From positions 62,001 through 126,000 of the forward strand of contig VSDK01003620.1 in the NCBI GenBank assembly GCA_009767595.1: a DNA stretch of 64,000 bases. Reading direction: 5' to 3'. Shown here piece after piece: positions 1 through 11,412 of the stretch (positions are counted from its first letter, which is position 1; each line of letters starts with the position of its first letter). The stretch comes from Symbiodinium kawagutii. Its lineage: Eukaryota > Sar > Dinophyceae > Suessiales > Symbiodiniaceae. A program made the position numbers and the translations under genes. Below the pieces are notes generated by a model that saw only the letters and a list, made by a program, of their open reading frames with translations, was not told the DNA's origin and did not search any database.

Positions 1-1870
1 ATACACACGATACTTGAGATGAGTGCATGATGTTTGAGACAACATACACAGATATACAGAATTACAATAGATCTAACATGGATGTACTGTATCAAATACT
101 AGGGTGTGCCATATGATTACAGTAGATATGCTTGTGCAAATGAAGATAGAGCAACAGAATTAACAAAAAGCATATATACATATATATATATACACTGATT
201 AACTAATTATGTATATATATATATATTTAAATCTATATATTTAACTATTTGAATAAATGAATAAATCAATGAACAAAAAAAATATATACACACGTGTTTA
301 TAGAAATAATTTTGGAGCTGTAGGCACAGACATACAGAAATCCCCAGCTCGACCAGTTGCTGTTGCTGTTCGCGTATCCGCCAGGTCGTCGCACAGTGCT
401 ACGGCGAGAAGTGTGACTTGTGGTGCCCTGGGAAAGGGTCAACCGGACGATTCCAAGGGGCAGCTGTGTTCGTTTAAGGTTGGCATGATGGTCATCTGTC
501 AGCCCTGGGTGATAGTGGTTGCATTAGCCATCTCAGTATGGATGGTGTCATAGGTGGTGAGCATTCACTGAGTGACTCAATCTCGAGTTTTCTGAAGATA
601 TACTGGGTATATTGGTACTAAGTATCATAGGACTCCCACATATTGGGTCTCTATGATCGTTTGTTGAGGTCTTGTGAACCAACTCACAATTTTCCAGGAA
701 GTTGTCAGCTATTGGTGGTCTAGCTTGGTCCCAGATTCACTTTCATAATGTTTTTTTGGCTGGGAGCAGCTGATCAACAAACAAACTATTTATCGTTAAT
801 TTCTAGCTTTAGTAGTATCGTTAGTTTTACTATTTATCGTGAATTTCTAGCTGATCAGCTACACTTTAGTAGTAATCAACGAGTGTTACCAACTGTGAAT
901 GCAGTGTTGATAGCCCCCTATCCTTATTGGCAACCGTTTCCCTAAGCTCACCTCCTTGCAAGGCCTTGCCATGATTCGTGCTTCACAACGGGAGCGGCTG
1001 TTCAAGACTTCATGCGCTTAGCGTCAGCGGGAGCTTCACTAAATGACCCGTTTGTTTTGTTTGGGGAGTGGTTGGGATTGAGCAAATTCCTGATCATTCT
1101 CAAGCCTTATTGACCATGATTGGATCAAGCGTTGCCTTCTTGTCGGCTGCCCTGAACGATGATCAACCGTGAAACACTGTACCTATCTGAATCATGGACG
1201 AGCACTTGCCAGTCATGGGTTAACCATCCTGAGCCAGTGTTGACCAGATTCATCATCACACAGCGATGTCCATTGTTGACCATGCTTATCCAATCATGAC
1301 AAATAGCTAGTAACCAATACAAACCGTGATTGACCATTGCGAACCTGTATCAACCAATCTTGACCCATATTAAACAAGATCAAGCATTAGCGCATGCAAA
1401 TCAATCTAAGCGACTATCAGCCACGGCGATTTGCCAACCGCAGCTTGTTAACCAGCTTGACGACTTCTTTGATGGCAGTCCAGGTCCTTTGGCATCATGA
1501 CCTACATGCAGCTAACGCAGGAAGGGAGCGACATGGGGAGTAGTGGGGGTGTGGCTGTGTGTTTATACTCATTCATATGGTGGCAGATGGGGTTTTACAT
1601 GGTTTTTTATGGTTTGTGTGTTTTTTTATAGGTGATTAAGGTGGTTAATGATAGGGGATAGTAACCAACAAGAAGACCAATACGTATATATATATATATA
1701 TATACATATATACACACAAATGCATGCTTACCCACACACATATGCATGGCATTAGATTTTTTTATATAATATATAGATTTACGAATTGAAACATATACAT
1801 GTATCTGTACAGGTGCACAAACTGTAACCCACGTATAGAGACATTTCACAGGCTTTTCAGCTGAGATCCC
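1..1870. other. Non-coding stretch with AT microsatellites, no gene recognised
   Basis: I see no convincing exon here. It holds an AT/ATAC microsatellite around 172-240, another at about 1681-1735, and from 1240 to 1390 dispersed TGACCA/AACCAT words of the kind that fill introns elsewhere in the window. Open frames at 257-553 and 748-945 have no protein-like composition and no clear splice or start context. Confidence 0.5.
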
Positions 1871-2508
1871 AATGTTGTCAGTGGCCACCATCGTCGATGC
1901 CATCAGGGGCAACACCCTTATGGCGGCTCGTGGATGTGTCGGACCAGCCTGAGAAATCGACAGTTGCGTCTTGGATGCACTTGGAGGGTACCAGTGGTGA
2001 CCTGTCCAACTGCTGTTGGTGGCTCGTTAGTGGCAGAACCTGCCAACAACTCACCTTAGCAGTGCGACGTATCCAATTTCTTGACCATTTCATGCCTGCG
2101 AATGGTCAGACTTTCATACGTCTCAGGTTGAGGGAGGTCCCCGCAAAGCAAACATGGCCAGTTTCGAATTGTGCGGTTGCAAAATGAGTTCAGTAACAGA
2201 ATCAAACTGGAATGAACTACTAGTCAACAATAATCAGATATCATAAGGTTATCGTTAACCAGTAAGGTTGTTCGTAAGGTCTCTCCATGAAGCAAACTGG
2301 AAGCTGGAGAGATTTCCCTGGAATCTTTTTCTTCGCGAGTTGCCCAGCGCCAAAGCTTAGCCTTTTCTCCGGCCAAATCCGCTGGTTGTTAGGTGGCTGG
2401 TTCGTTGGCTGATGTACTACCTGGATGGTAAGCCGCGTCATTGCGATTCACCACTTTCGGTGGGATTATCACCTAGTAGACCACAGCCCATGGTTGCTTT
2501 TTTTTCAG

Positions 2509-2673
2509 GGACATACTATCACTGCTGGTGGGCTGGCGGATGGTTTCTCTGCTCCATGGGAAGCAGATCTGGAAGATGAGCCCGCTGTCGTTTTGGTGTG
2601 CTTCACCACCCAGTTGGGTCCGTCACCACTGCTGGGGTCCAGTCTATTGGGCTTATCCAGCTCGAACCTGGCG
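2509..2673 (+). CDS. Candidate internal exon, unknown protein
   Basis: A polypyrimidine tract ending in TTTTTTTTCAG at 2508 is a strong 3' splice site. The following frame is open and protein-like, reading GHTITAGGLADGFSAPW and then an acidic stretch EADLEDEPAVVLVCFTTQL. A GTGACA donor could end the exon at 2673; an earlier GTGTGC near 2600 is an alternative. No domain recognised. Confidence 0.45.
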
Positions 2674-3094
2674 GTGACAGCTGAATGAGAAGCATTGGAA
2701 ACATATTATGACTGGACATAGCAGCAGCAAGCAGCAAGCAGCAGCATCCCGGAAAGTTGCTCCAGCTTTTTTTTTCCTGTCTTAAGCTGCTACGTTCGCC
2801 ATCTTAGGTTGATGTGCTTGCAAGAGCCTCCACCCCTCGTTCCTCGGTGTAGCAAGATTCGAGAGATGCAATTTGACCAGCTCTAATTTTCGCCAGCGAA
2901 GAATGGCTCAGAGAGTTGTACCATGCTGTAGCTCATGGTGGCTCCTCTTACCAGACTGGATCTCCCAAATGTGGTGAGGATTACGTTATCAATCACCATT
3001 GTCACTTGTCACCAAAAAAAATCCAAATCCGAATGTGTTTCTATCTCATTGGAATTTGGTCGTTTATTGTTGCTGACTCTTTGGCAAGATGCAG

Positions 3095-3164
3095 CATTGA
3101 AACACTTGGACGGCAGGGCCCTGGCCAGGGGGAACCAAGCCAGAGCCACCTGTGGCCCGTGGGA
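3095..3164 (+). CDS. Candidate internal exon, unknown protein
   Basis: A 70-bp GC-rich island is bounded by GATGCAG upstream and a consensus donor GTGAGC at 3165. Two frames are open: one reads KHLDGRALARGNQARATCGP, the other ETLGRQGPGQGEPSQSHLWP. The splice context is better supported than the choice of frame. No family recognised. Confidence 0.4.
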
Positions 3165-3479
3165 GTGAGCCCCTGGCGTGAATCGAACTCGTTGACCATG
3201 GTTGAAATATTGGTCAGCACCTATCAACCATTGCCAGGCAGTCCATTTGCCATGGTTAGTGGCTTATGAACCGTGATTAGTGACAATCACCTTCCACAGC
3301 ATGCACTTTCTTGCCACAGGAAGCTCATGAATATCTCTGAATCCCCCATGGTAAAAACCATTGTTTAGAAGCAGCATTGAGAAGCGTCACGTTGCCGGTG
3401 TCCAGCTTGGATAAGTGGAATACCCTGACTGCTTTAGCCTTGAGTCATACTGGCGAAGATGAAACTGGTTGAAGCATGC

Positions 3480-4390
3480 TAAAGCCACCAATATATAGAG
3501 GTACAGAGTGGCGCCCCCCCGGTCACAAGCTGGTAGCCGCTAAAGCTTAGTTATGTCTACCATGGCTAGAAATTGCCCTATTTCTCAAATAAGCTACCCA
3601 ACTGACGGTTACCACTCTCTATAGCCAACAACACGAGAGGCTTCCAATCGGGATGTCGATGATTGGAGCTGGAATTATCAGGGCTCACCAATCAATGTGA
3701 TTGAATAAAGGGTGCCCCAAAACAGAAATGAAATTTCACGTGTACATACACTGCTATGTATGGAATTATTAGATATTCCAAGTGCCAAGGTAATGGTATG
3801 TTTGTTGGCTACCTACTGTACCATGTTTCTCGTCATATTACCCAGCGTTATCCCGAACATCCCCTCTGGCTATTTCCGGCCTTGCAACTAATGGCACTTT
3901 GGTAGAGCCGAAAACGGAAGACCGCCATATTACGTGGATATAGATGAGTGATTTTCCATTGCGATGTCAATCTACCAAATGATTGCCAGCAACGCAACAG
4001 GATAAGTAATGGTGAAGCAAGCGTCAGTTTGGTAGTGATTGACAGTCTATGTCGAGAATGGTTGGTCATAGCTATGGATGATGAATGACGGTTGGTACTC
4101 AGTGACAGCCCTCAAAACCGGCTAAGGATGGTTTATGCTGGGTAAACGCAGCATACCAACATGCTTAATCATGGATCACAGGGATGTACTTTTGCCAAGT
4201 CTTTGGCGATTGCTGATTGAGTAGTGCTTTTCGGCTGGCGAACCACCAAAGTATCGTACAGTGAATCATGGCTGGTATTATGAAGCACCAAGCATTGACC
4301 ATCATTCATCATCATTAGCCATCATTGATCGTCATTAGCCATGATCGATCATCAACCATCATTAGACATGACTAAGCATCATCAACCATG
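3480..4390. other. Non-coding stretch, intron-like
   Basis: No exon seen. The sequence is AT-rich with scattered GGTTGGT/ACCATC words. From 4290 to 4390 there is a dense C/A-type array (CATCATTAGCCATCATTGATC-like) directly upstream of the inverted-repeat element at 4390 and the CCAA array. Confidence 0.4.
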
Positions 4391-4513
4391 ACTACCCTCT
4401 GGTAAACTAACCTGGCAATGGAAAACCCATAAAGTATTGATGTTTTCCCAGGGTTTCACTCATAAGATATGGCTAAAATCCAGCTAGCCAGATTAGTTTA
4501 CCGGAGGGTAGTC
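4390..4513. mobile_element. 124-bp inverted-repeat element, family B
   Basis: Left end GACTACCCTCTGGTAAACTAA (4390-4410) and right end (4493-4513) are 21-bp inverted repeats with one mismatch. The interior carries GTTTTCCCAGGGTTTCACT. The same end or interior motifs recur at about 39150-39232 and 54483-54560, so this is a dispersed MITE-like family with no coding capacity. Confidence 0.7.
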
Positions 4514-4532
4514 ATCACGGACCATGACCAAT

Positions 4533-4650
4533 CCAACCAACCAACCAACCAACCAACCAACCAACCAACCAACCAACCAACCAACCAACCAACCAACCAA
4601 CCAACCAACCAACCAACCAACCAACCAACCAACCAACCAACCAACCAACC
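4533..4650 (+). repeat. Tetranucleotide array (CCAA)n, about 29 copies
   Basis: A near-perfect CCAA microsatellite about 118 bp long. It translates as Asn-Gln-Pro-Thr repeats on + and Trp-Leu-Val-Gly repeats on -, which creates long but spurious open frames on both strands. It sits just upstream of the exon candidate at 4700, in the C/A orientation seen before other exons. Confidence 0.9.
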
Positions 4651-4699
4651 ATCATCAATCCCATCACTCCACGGTGCCCAACATCGCTGTCGCCATGAG

Positions 4700-4752
4700 G
4701 ATCTACTGGTCAGCTGCGACACCAAAGGCCGGGAGCTGGTTCGAAGCCTCAG
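4700..4752 (+). CDS. Candidate internal exon, unknown protein
   Basis: After CGCCATGAG the frame reads [17 protein letters not shown] with a charged, soluble-protein character, ending at a CTCAG/GTTTTG donor (4753). A CCAA/CATCATC array lies upstream and GGTTGTTGATGG repeats downstream, the usual polarity around exons here. The function is not recognised. Confidence 0.45.
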
Positions 4753-4784
4753 GTTTTGGGGTGCAGCCGTAGTGGAATGGTTGT

Positions 4785-5060
4785 TGATGGTTGTTGATGG
4801 TTGGTGATGACGGGTGGTTGATGGTTAGTAATGGTTGATAATGGTTGATAATGGTTGATGATGGTTGATGATGGTTGATAATGGTTGATGATGGTTGATA
4901 ATGGTTCATGATGGATGATATTTGGTGGCTTGATTGTAAATAGATACGTGGTTGATAGTTGATGATGGTTGATGATGGTTCATGATTGTTGATGACGGTT
5001 GAGAAGCGGCGGGCAGACTAATGACGATTCATGATGCGACGATGATCAACCATAGACCAT
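4785..5060 (+). repeat. T/G-type array GGTTGATGATGG, intron 5' part
   Basis: Degenerate 9-12 bp repeats of GGTTGATGATGGTTGATAATGG follow the exon at 4700. This is the reverse-complement type of the CCATCATCAACC arrays that precede exons. No coding potential. Confidence 0.75.
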
Positions 5061-5669
5061 GGTTCACACAGCTGCTTCTTGATGTTTATTGATCCCTAAT
5101 CATGGTTAATGATGAGTAATCATCATGGTTCATCACGGTCAGTAATCGTGATGAACTACCATCAACCACGTCAAGGTATGGCTTCACCACTCGTTAGTCA
5201 TGGAGAATCATGTGGCTATTGCTGGCCACCAAATTGGGATCTCAGAGTCTGCCAGGGGTCATTATTTTCAGCCATGCCCACCATGCACATCTCGTGACCA
5301 TACATGCAAAGCATCACCAGTTGATTATGACCAATCATGCCCGGTTAAGAGATGCTGAATCATGGCTTAAATGGTCATTTCTGGTTGATAAACATGGTTG
5401 ATAATTGTTGTTGATGATTGCATTTCTGGTGAAGAAACGGTTGATCACTACGGTTGAAAAAGGATTTGCTAGTGGTTGAATTGCGGGTGGTTCACAAACT
5501 GCTTGGGTCCAAAAGAGCTGTTGATACTAACTATGATGCTTAGTGGGTGATCGATGATGCTTAGTAACCATGATGAACCATGATATATATATATATATAC
5601 GTGGATATGTATATATATATATATTTATATAGTGGTACACAGATGTCATGATCACCACATAGCAAGCAG

Positions 5670-5800
5670 CACAACTCGTTGGCCAAGTTGCGGTGGCGCC
5701 GAGGTCTCCAAGCTTTTGGTGCACGACCCACATGCACGGCTCAGCGCACAGGACGCCTGGGATGACGATGGATTTCGGGCATTGAAAACATGCCCAGATT
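5670..5800 (+). CDS. Candidate exon: C-terminal end of a protein kinase domain
   Basis: After AGCAAGCAG the frame reads TTRWPSCGGAEVSKLLVHDP and then HARLSAQDAWDDDGF. Ser/Thr kinases, notably calcium-dependent kinases of protists, carry a subdomain XI pattern of the form W..(8)..KLL..DP..RLSA..AL.H.WF, with the near-invariant Arg in DPxxRLSA. That Arg is present here, but HPWF is replaced by DDDGF, so the exon is diverged or broken there. The catalytic residues would lie in upstream exons that I could not identify. The 3' exon end is uncertain (5770-5821). Confidence 0.5.
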
Positions 5801-5859
5801 TGCCGAGATTCATGATGAGGATACATATACACGCATGTATCATGTGGATAAATAAATAA

Positions 5860-5940
5860 ATATAGATATGTAAGTAGATAAATAAATAAATTTGTATGTA
5901 TATACATATACATATATATATATATATATATAAAGACATA
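5860..5940. repeat. AT-rich microsatellite (AAATAAAT/ATAT)
   Basis: Runs of AAATAAATAAAT followed by (AT)n to about 5932. A related AT block lies at 5581-5640 and another at 6311-6345. Confidence 0.8.
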
Positions 5941-6615
5941 GTCAACTTTTTGTATAAATGTATACTATATTTGCACCTGTTCCACGCACATAATTGCACA
6001 TGTGCATATGTGTCTGGTGCACACGCATATGCAAGGTTCATACTGGATTGCACCCCATAGACTCCTCCAGTGCAGGAGTTTGACCTCCCAAATTGGGTCA
6101 CGCTTGTGGTAGTCACCTGTCGCAAGGGCCCCAAGATCTGCAGCTTATGCAACGGCTCTAGCAGTGAGAACTCCGGGCAATGCGGGACAGCTGCCAGCTG
6201 ATAATCGGATCAGGTGATGTCCTGGCCGTTTTTCTTAGCAGGAGCATGAGACCAGTTGATGTCACATTCATTTCGATTTTTGTAAAAACAGATAGCTGAA
6301 TCAAGAAAAACATATGTATATATATACATATATATATATATTTATCAATACATATATGAATATTTACATACGCACATCGTATGAGCCTTGGAAAGGATAC
6401 GCAATGAACAGATTGATACAGCAATTGTTCAGGTGATCTACAGTATCCAATCAGGTTTGATATGTCTTGAACCATCGTTTGTGATGCTGGTGACGGGCAT
6501 AACCTCACATTTGAACGAGATCGCAGCCAATCTTAACATTAAAATTCATGCGTTTCCTTTGTTATGAAAAGAGTGCCACGCCCAATTAGTGACCACGTGA
6601 TTGTTGTAGATACCA

Positions 6616-6777
6616 GCAATGAAAGCAACTCTTTTGTTGGTTTTGATACAACCGTTGTCAATGGCGTACCATGGACACCACCATTCCCCCATGACTTCAT
6701 GGCAGCCCTCGGCCAACGGCACTGGCAGGAGGCACTACAGATGTCTTGGTTGCGGTCTGATACTGAGCTGATGTCAG
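6616..6777 (+). CDS. Candidate exon, possibly PPR-like helical repeat
   Basis: The frame starting after ATACCAG (6616) is open and ends at TGTCAG/GTCTTT (donor 6778). It includes DFMAALGQRHWQEALQMSWL. The G-Q-x-W-x-x-A-L-x-x core resembles helix A/B of pentatricopeptide repeats, which are abundant in organelle-RNA proteins of protists. One motif on its own is weak support, so the family call is tentative. Confidence 0.35.
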
Positions 6778-7161
6778 GTCTTTCTATTGTTAAACATAGA
6801 TGTAAAAGAACAAAGCTGCTGGGATGTCAAGTCTTCCTGCTTGTATCTCACCCATCAGATCAGAGCGAAACTTGGCAGAGGGGCTCCCCTTCGCCTCCGG
6901 TCAGAGAGGAATCCGTTGACGACCGGAGTTGAGATCTGTATGTAGATGGGCGTTGGAGGGTATCGTTGTTCTGTTGTTCTAGCAGCACCAGCATTACCAC
7001 CATTACCAGCCGTTATCATCAACCACCAACCGCTATCTCACTGGATTGGTTCGGAACCAGGGTTAAACATCCTCTATCTCACTGGATTTCCAGCCGTTAT
7101 CATCAACCATTACCAACCGTTACCACCACTATAATTGATGGTTGCAACCAGGCTTTCCCAG

Positions 7162-7243
7162 GTGGAACTTTCTCGGAAAAGCCAGGCCAAAGAGCGTGCG
7201 ACAAGTGGAGCGCCGGCATCTCTCACATCGGGACAGGGCATAG
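7162..7243 (+). CDS. Candidate internal exon, unknown protein
   Basis: A good acceptor (GGCTTTCCCAG, ending 7161) is followed by VELSRKSQAKERATSGAPA and SLTSGQG, a polar Ser/Ala/Lys-rich segment, then a GT donor after CATAG at 7244. C/A-type arrays (TTATCATCAACCATTACC) fill the bases upstream. No family recognised. Confidence 0.5.
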
Positions 7244-7679
7244 GTCTGGTGCTTGGTAGTTGGACCAGGTTCTTTGGATATGTACAAAACAAAGTATCAG
7301 ATACAAAACATGATACAAAACAAAGTATCAGATACCCGCAAGGAGGGATTTTGATTTTGGCGCATGCGGAATACCAATTAATATGAATATTTACGTCCAC
7401 GTATCTGCAAGGACGATGCATATGTAGATGTATCAATCGGTAGATGCATTTGGGTCCCGTCCCCAGGCGGGACTCTGACCGAAGTCTCGGTGCAGCGGCC
7501 GGTTGGTGGCGGTTTCCTCACGAACGATTCACTAATCTTAACACCTGGTGAAGCATTCTTAGCCATTATTGGATATCATGGGCTTAACATTGGCCGTAAT
7601 CATAGTTGATTATTGGCTACCTGCTAGTAAGCCGCTATTAACCTCTATCAATCCTTACAATTAAGCAATTGATATCAAG

Positions 7680-7746
7680 CCTTACCAACCCTTATCAACC
7701 CTTATCAACCCTTCTTAGCCCTTATCAACCCTTATTAGCCCTTATG
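7680..7746 (+). repeat. 10-bp tandem repeat CTTATCAACC
   Basis: About six to seven degenerate copies of CTTATCAACC/CTTATTAGCC lie directly upstream of the next exon candidate. Confidence 0.75.
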
Positions 7747-7801
7747 AATGGCTACTAGTGGCGACCAATGAACAGCACCAACGATCAGATCGCGGGTCCA
7801 G

Positions 7802-7949
7802 GAGCGGCGAGCAATGAGTCGCGGCTTATCGTCGTACAAAGACCTCGCGCCTTTCGACAAGGCCAGGGGTCGACCCCATGGCCCCATGGATGGCTGGAGA
7901 GCGAGGCCCACGTTACCCAGGACTGGCCCCACAGGCCGCCGCTACGAGG
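7802..7949 (+). CDS. Candidate internal exon, unknown basic protein
   Basis: After GCGGGTCCAG the frame reads AMSRGLSSYKDLAPFDKARG, then GRPHGPMDGWRARPTL and a basic tail ending at ACGAGG/GTTCTA. The other strand is also open here. I prefer + because of the splice signals and because all better exons are +. No domain recognised. Confidence 0.45.
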
Positions 7950-8790
7950 GTTCTAACCTGCTAGGATCGAGGGATGGATGTTTCAGGGTACCCCTTGGGT
8001 AAATCAATCAGGTTTGCAAAGGACCTTATAACCTGACGGGGAAACATTTTTGGTGTCTCTGATATTGTGGATTGCTGGTTTATTTTAATGTTGTTCAGCC
8101 TACCCTAGATGCTTGCATTTGTTGCGTGCTATAGCACATGACGGAATTTTCCGCTTACGCACGTTGAAAATGGCGAGTGGAGAATGGCTACAAGACTGTA
8201 TTTGCAAGCAAAATGATGGCGTGGATGACCACTACTTTTTTGTGATCAGCTCAAAATTTTTGTGACCCCGAGAATTTCAGTGGTCTCCCAGCACGCATGT
8301 TAGAATTATTCCAAAATGTTTTGAGCTCTCCAATGGGATAAGACCCACGACAGGGGGTCCAAAATGATACACCAGCAAGATTTTTGATGGTTCACAGACC
8401 CACATGAAAATGACATCCGCTACCCCAACAACTGCTTCAGTCTTTGTGGGTCTCCGGGTGTTTCGCATGTTTCTGTGGGCCACTTTGCGCTTTGCTTTCG
8501 ACATCCGGCCCTCTGAGTAGCATCAGATTGTAAGGCAGCAACAATCAATTACAACTATGGTCAATCGTTCTTATAGCCATTATTAACCATTGACAACCAT
8601 CGTCAACCACTACAGTAGCGCTTGTCAAACACACTATTATCTTCGCTATCATTGACTACTGTCAAGCACTACCAGTCATTGATCAACCATTTATGAGAAT
8701 GATTATTCATTGCCTAGCCAATATTGTAGCCATTTTGGAACCAGCATTGACCGTCAAATTCATTAACCATTCTAATTAGCCATGAAGTGA

Positions 8791-8890
8791 GTCTCAGAAC
8801 GGGGGGTTACCCCCAAATCATCCATGCTTGATCATTGATAGTAATAAACAAAGCCTTTTCAGGGTACCCTTATGGCTTGATAAACGACCA
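8791..8890 (+). mobile_element. Family A inverted-repeat element, degenerate copy
   Basis: GTCTCAGAACGGGG...ACCCCCAAATCATCCA...AGTAATAAAC...AGGGTACCC...TTGATAAACGACC matches the family A consensus (see 49915) with decayed ends. Confidence 0.55.
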
Positions 8891-8974
8891 AGTAAGCCTC
8901 TAGTACAAATTAGTTGCCATTCTGACCGTGCTGATCATGACACTGAGACGGAGAGCTCCTGCTAGGCGGTTCTG

Positions 8975-9081
8975 TTGATGGCCACGCAGTTTCAGTACCT
9001 CGTCGAGCCTTTGGCGCCTCCCTGCATTTCTTGAGGTCAACAAGCAACATGAAGTCATGGCTGTTCATGGCCCAGCTGGGA
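8975..9081. other. Exon-like GC-rich island, strand unclear
   Basis: On -, CCCAG/CTGGGCC starts a frame AMNSHDFMLLVDLKKCREAP ending at CGACGAG/GTACTG. On +, TTTCAG/TACCTC opens frames of similar length. The C/A array upstream (8520-8770) and the T/G words downstream fit a + exon, whereas the protein-likeness fits -. Unresolved. Confidence 0.3.
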
Positions 9082-9423
9082 TTGTAGCGCATTTTTGGGG
9101 ATGATGATGGTCTTTATACAGCTAAAAGTTAGAGTTCCACCAAGGTTGCTGGGAACTGTGCAGATGGCTCCACCCTTCAGCATCATCAACTTGCAGAACA
9201 ATAGCCAGCATGAAATGGCTTTGCGATTATCGACTGTTATCTAGCCACCAGTGTCAGTGATTGACCAGTATAAACCAAGGATTGACCAACCATTATTGAC
9301 AATCGATTAATTGAATAACACAACCATCAATAACCATCATTAGCCTCATTTCTTTTAGGAGGGCTATTTTTTAGTTTTTTTTTTCACCTCTGTTTCAGGA
9401 TTTTTTTCGGATTTCATGTTGTG

Positions 9424-9560
9424 GGAGTCCAGGGAGGAAGGAAGGAAGCAACGAAGGAAGGAAGCAAGAAAGCAAGGAAGGAAGGAGGGAAGGAAGCATG
9501 AAAGCAAGGATGGAAGGAAGGAAGGAGGGAAGGAAGCAACGAAGCAAGGAAGGAAGGACC
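9424..9560 (+). repeat. Polypurine tract (GGAAGGA)n
   Basis: GGAAGGAAGGAAGCA-type repeats. It is followed directly by the telomere-like tract, and the same pairing recurs at 28868-29650. Confidence 0.85.
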
Positions 9561-9569
9561 CTGAATGGC

Positions 9570-9910
9570 ACCAACCTTAAAACCCCAAAACCATAAACGT
9601 CAAAAAGATAAAACCAGAACCCTAAACCCAATTTCCTAGAACCATAACACCTTAAACCTTTAACCATAAACTCCTAAAACCCTGAGCCTGAAAGCATAAA
9701 CCATAGACCTTAAAACCAACAACCCACCAACCCTAAAACCATAAACCCCAAAACAAGAGCCCAGATCCAAAAACCATGATTTTTCAACCTTAAAACCAAA
9801 ACCCCTCCTATCATCAAGCCTGAGGCCATACACTCTATCTTCTACAAACAATTAACAATAAGACCCTAAACTCTTCCCCCCTAGCCTGAAAGCATAAACC
9901 TTAAAATTTG
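9570..9910 (+). repeat. Degenerate telomere-like tract (CCCTAAAACC)
   Basis: Irregular AACCCTAAAACCATAAACC words repeat over about 340 bp, related to CCCTAAA (TTTAGGG-type) telomere repeats but far too degenerate for an active telomere. Long - strand open frames here are artefacts of the repeat. Confidence 0.7.
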
Positions 9911-9974
9911 ATAGCTTTGCGGGACTTGGGCGATGTGAAGTGTGAGGTGTGCATTTTGTTTTGTACGTAGGAAC

Positions 9975-10400
9975 TCTGCTAAGATGATTAAATGTTAGAT
10001 GCCCTTAACGTTCTAGCTGGTGTTTTGCTAGAGCGAAGGTGCTTTCATATCTGCAGAGTGTTGTTAACATGAGCAAGTGCTGGATGACCTTGCTATATGG
10101 GTTGTTGTTACACGCGAGGGACAGTTTCCATTATTGAGGCATTGCTAACATGATCTAGCGCTAAAGTGTTAGATGTCCTTGCTGTACGAGTTGTTGTTGC
10201 ATGCGAGGGAAAAAATGCAGTGTTGAGGCATTGCTAACATGATCAAGAGCTGAATGTCTTTCGTATACGATCTATTGTCATGTCAGATCGCAAGTTCTGG
10301 TCACTAGGATGTTGCTAACATGGTAAGGTGTCAGCTGCCCTTGACATTCTAGCTGTCGTTATGTTAGATGGAGAGCGTTATTTGCATGGGCAAGGGGTAA
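9975..10400 (+). repeat. About 85-bp degenerate tandem repeat
   Basis: Units contain GAGGCATTGCTAACATGATC, GTTAGATGTCCTTGCTGTA and GTTGTTGTTGCATGCGAGGG in the same order several times. Related TGCTAACATG/GCTAGCACATT words recur at 13730-14260, tying both ends of this block together. Confidence 0.6.
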
Positions 10401-10616
10401 AGACGGTTTGACAAGCGACAAATCTAAGTAGGAAAGCGTTAGATCCCTTGTGGACAGGATGTGCTGAATCTTGTTTTCGGCCATGGGCACGTCAACATGT
10501 CTTGCTTGCTAGCGGTCAAGCTGGGCTTCTATTTATGTTTATTTTTGGCGCTGCTGGTTCCATTGGTCTTGTATATTGTTGTAATTTGTCAGGCATTTCC
10601 AGGCCAACCATTTTCC

Positions 10617-10740
10617 GCCAAGCTTGCAAGCTAGACTTCATGAGCAAATGTCCAAGTTCAGCACGCTCAGCAAGTGTTCAGCAAATTTTCAGTGTGGGCG
10701 GAGCTGGGGGGAATTGGGCCATCTATGCACGGCGCTAGCC
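10617..10740 (+). repeat. Dispersed repeat, copy 1
   Basis: AAGCTTGCAAGC...GAGCAAATGTCCAAGTTCAGC...CAGCAA...GTGGGC...GGGCCATCTATG recurs in the same order at 12756-12842 (copy 2). The surrounding 96-residue open frame (10448-10738) is therefore probably not a gene. Confidence 0.55.
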
Positions 10741-11280
10741 GTAAGGGTTGATTGTTTACCACAACCATGTAACCCAGGCCCTGGCACTTGACGGTACGCC
10801 TGACGCGGCTAGGCAACATGTGGTGCCTGAAGGTATCGTCAATACTCGTCGACGAATGCGTCGCTGGACAGGATGCAGCCGTTGTATGGTCCAAATGGCT
10901 TTGGAACAGGCAGGCGGCCCACCGTCTTCGAAGCAAGACGGATGTCTCGAAGCTTCACCTGAAAGAAGTGCTTGTTAGAGCTTTCAAATGATCGATGATT
11001 TTATGGGCAACATGCAAATGCTGATGCGTTAGATGAACACTTGCAAGTTGGTAGCAGCATCCTAGTTGTTTCTCACCTCGATCGATTTTCCTTGTCTTGT
11101 ATACCTTTTAGCCTTGTTTGCCAGGGTTGCTTCGCATTACCTTTCTGTGAGCCAAAGCAGCCAATAGCAAAGACCAATAAAGACTTATTCAAGTCATTCT
11201 GCTTCGACGCATGAAGACTTGGGGCTCCAGCCTTATGTTGCTGGACGCGGGTCGGAGGGCTTGCGGACCTAAGGTTGCAG

Positions 11281-11412
11281 GAGGCCTGATCAACTTCAGT
11301 CTTTGCAAAAGTCCCTGCTTCAGCAATGCTCGGACGAACTCAAGTGCCCAGGGCCCTGCCGTGCTCAAATCTCAGAACGCGTTTTTGAGCAAATTGATTT
11401 TCGCCGCCAGGG
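11281..11412 (+). CDS. Candidate internal exon, coiled-coil segment
   Basis: Starting after AAGGTTGCAG, the second frame reads PDQLQSLQKSLLQQCSDELK and then ISERVFEQIDFRRQG before a GTGAAT donor. The Leu/Gln-rich part has heptad-like spacing. Nearby ATG-initiated frames in other phases look less protein-like. Confidence 0.45.

Noticed and set aside
4469-4807. 112-codon frame rich in NQPT and its antisense WLVG frame
   Set aside because: Created by the CCAA microsatellite; only the short [13 protein letters not shown] part is protein-like and is listed separately.
8726-8738. GTAGCCATTTTGG, a 13-base match to the core of the dinoflagellate spliced leader
   Set aside because: The flanks do not match, no donor GT follows at the expected place, and TAGCCATT words are common in the surrounding repeats.
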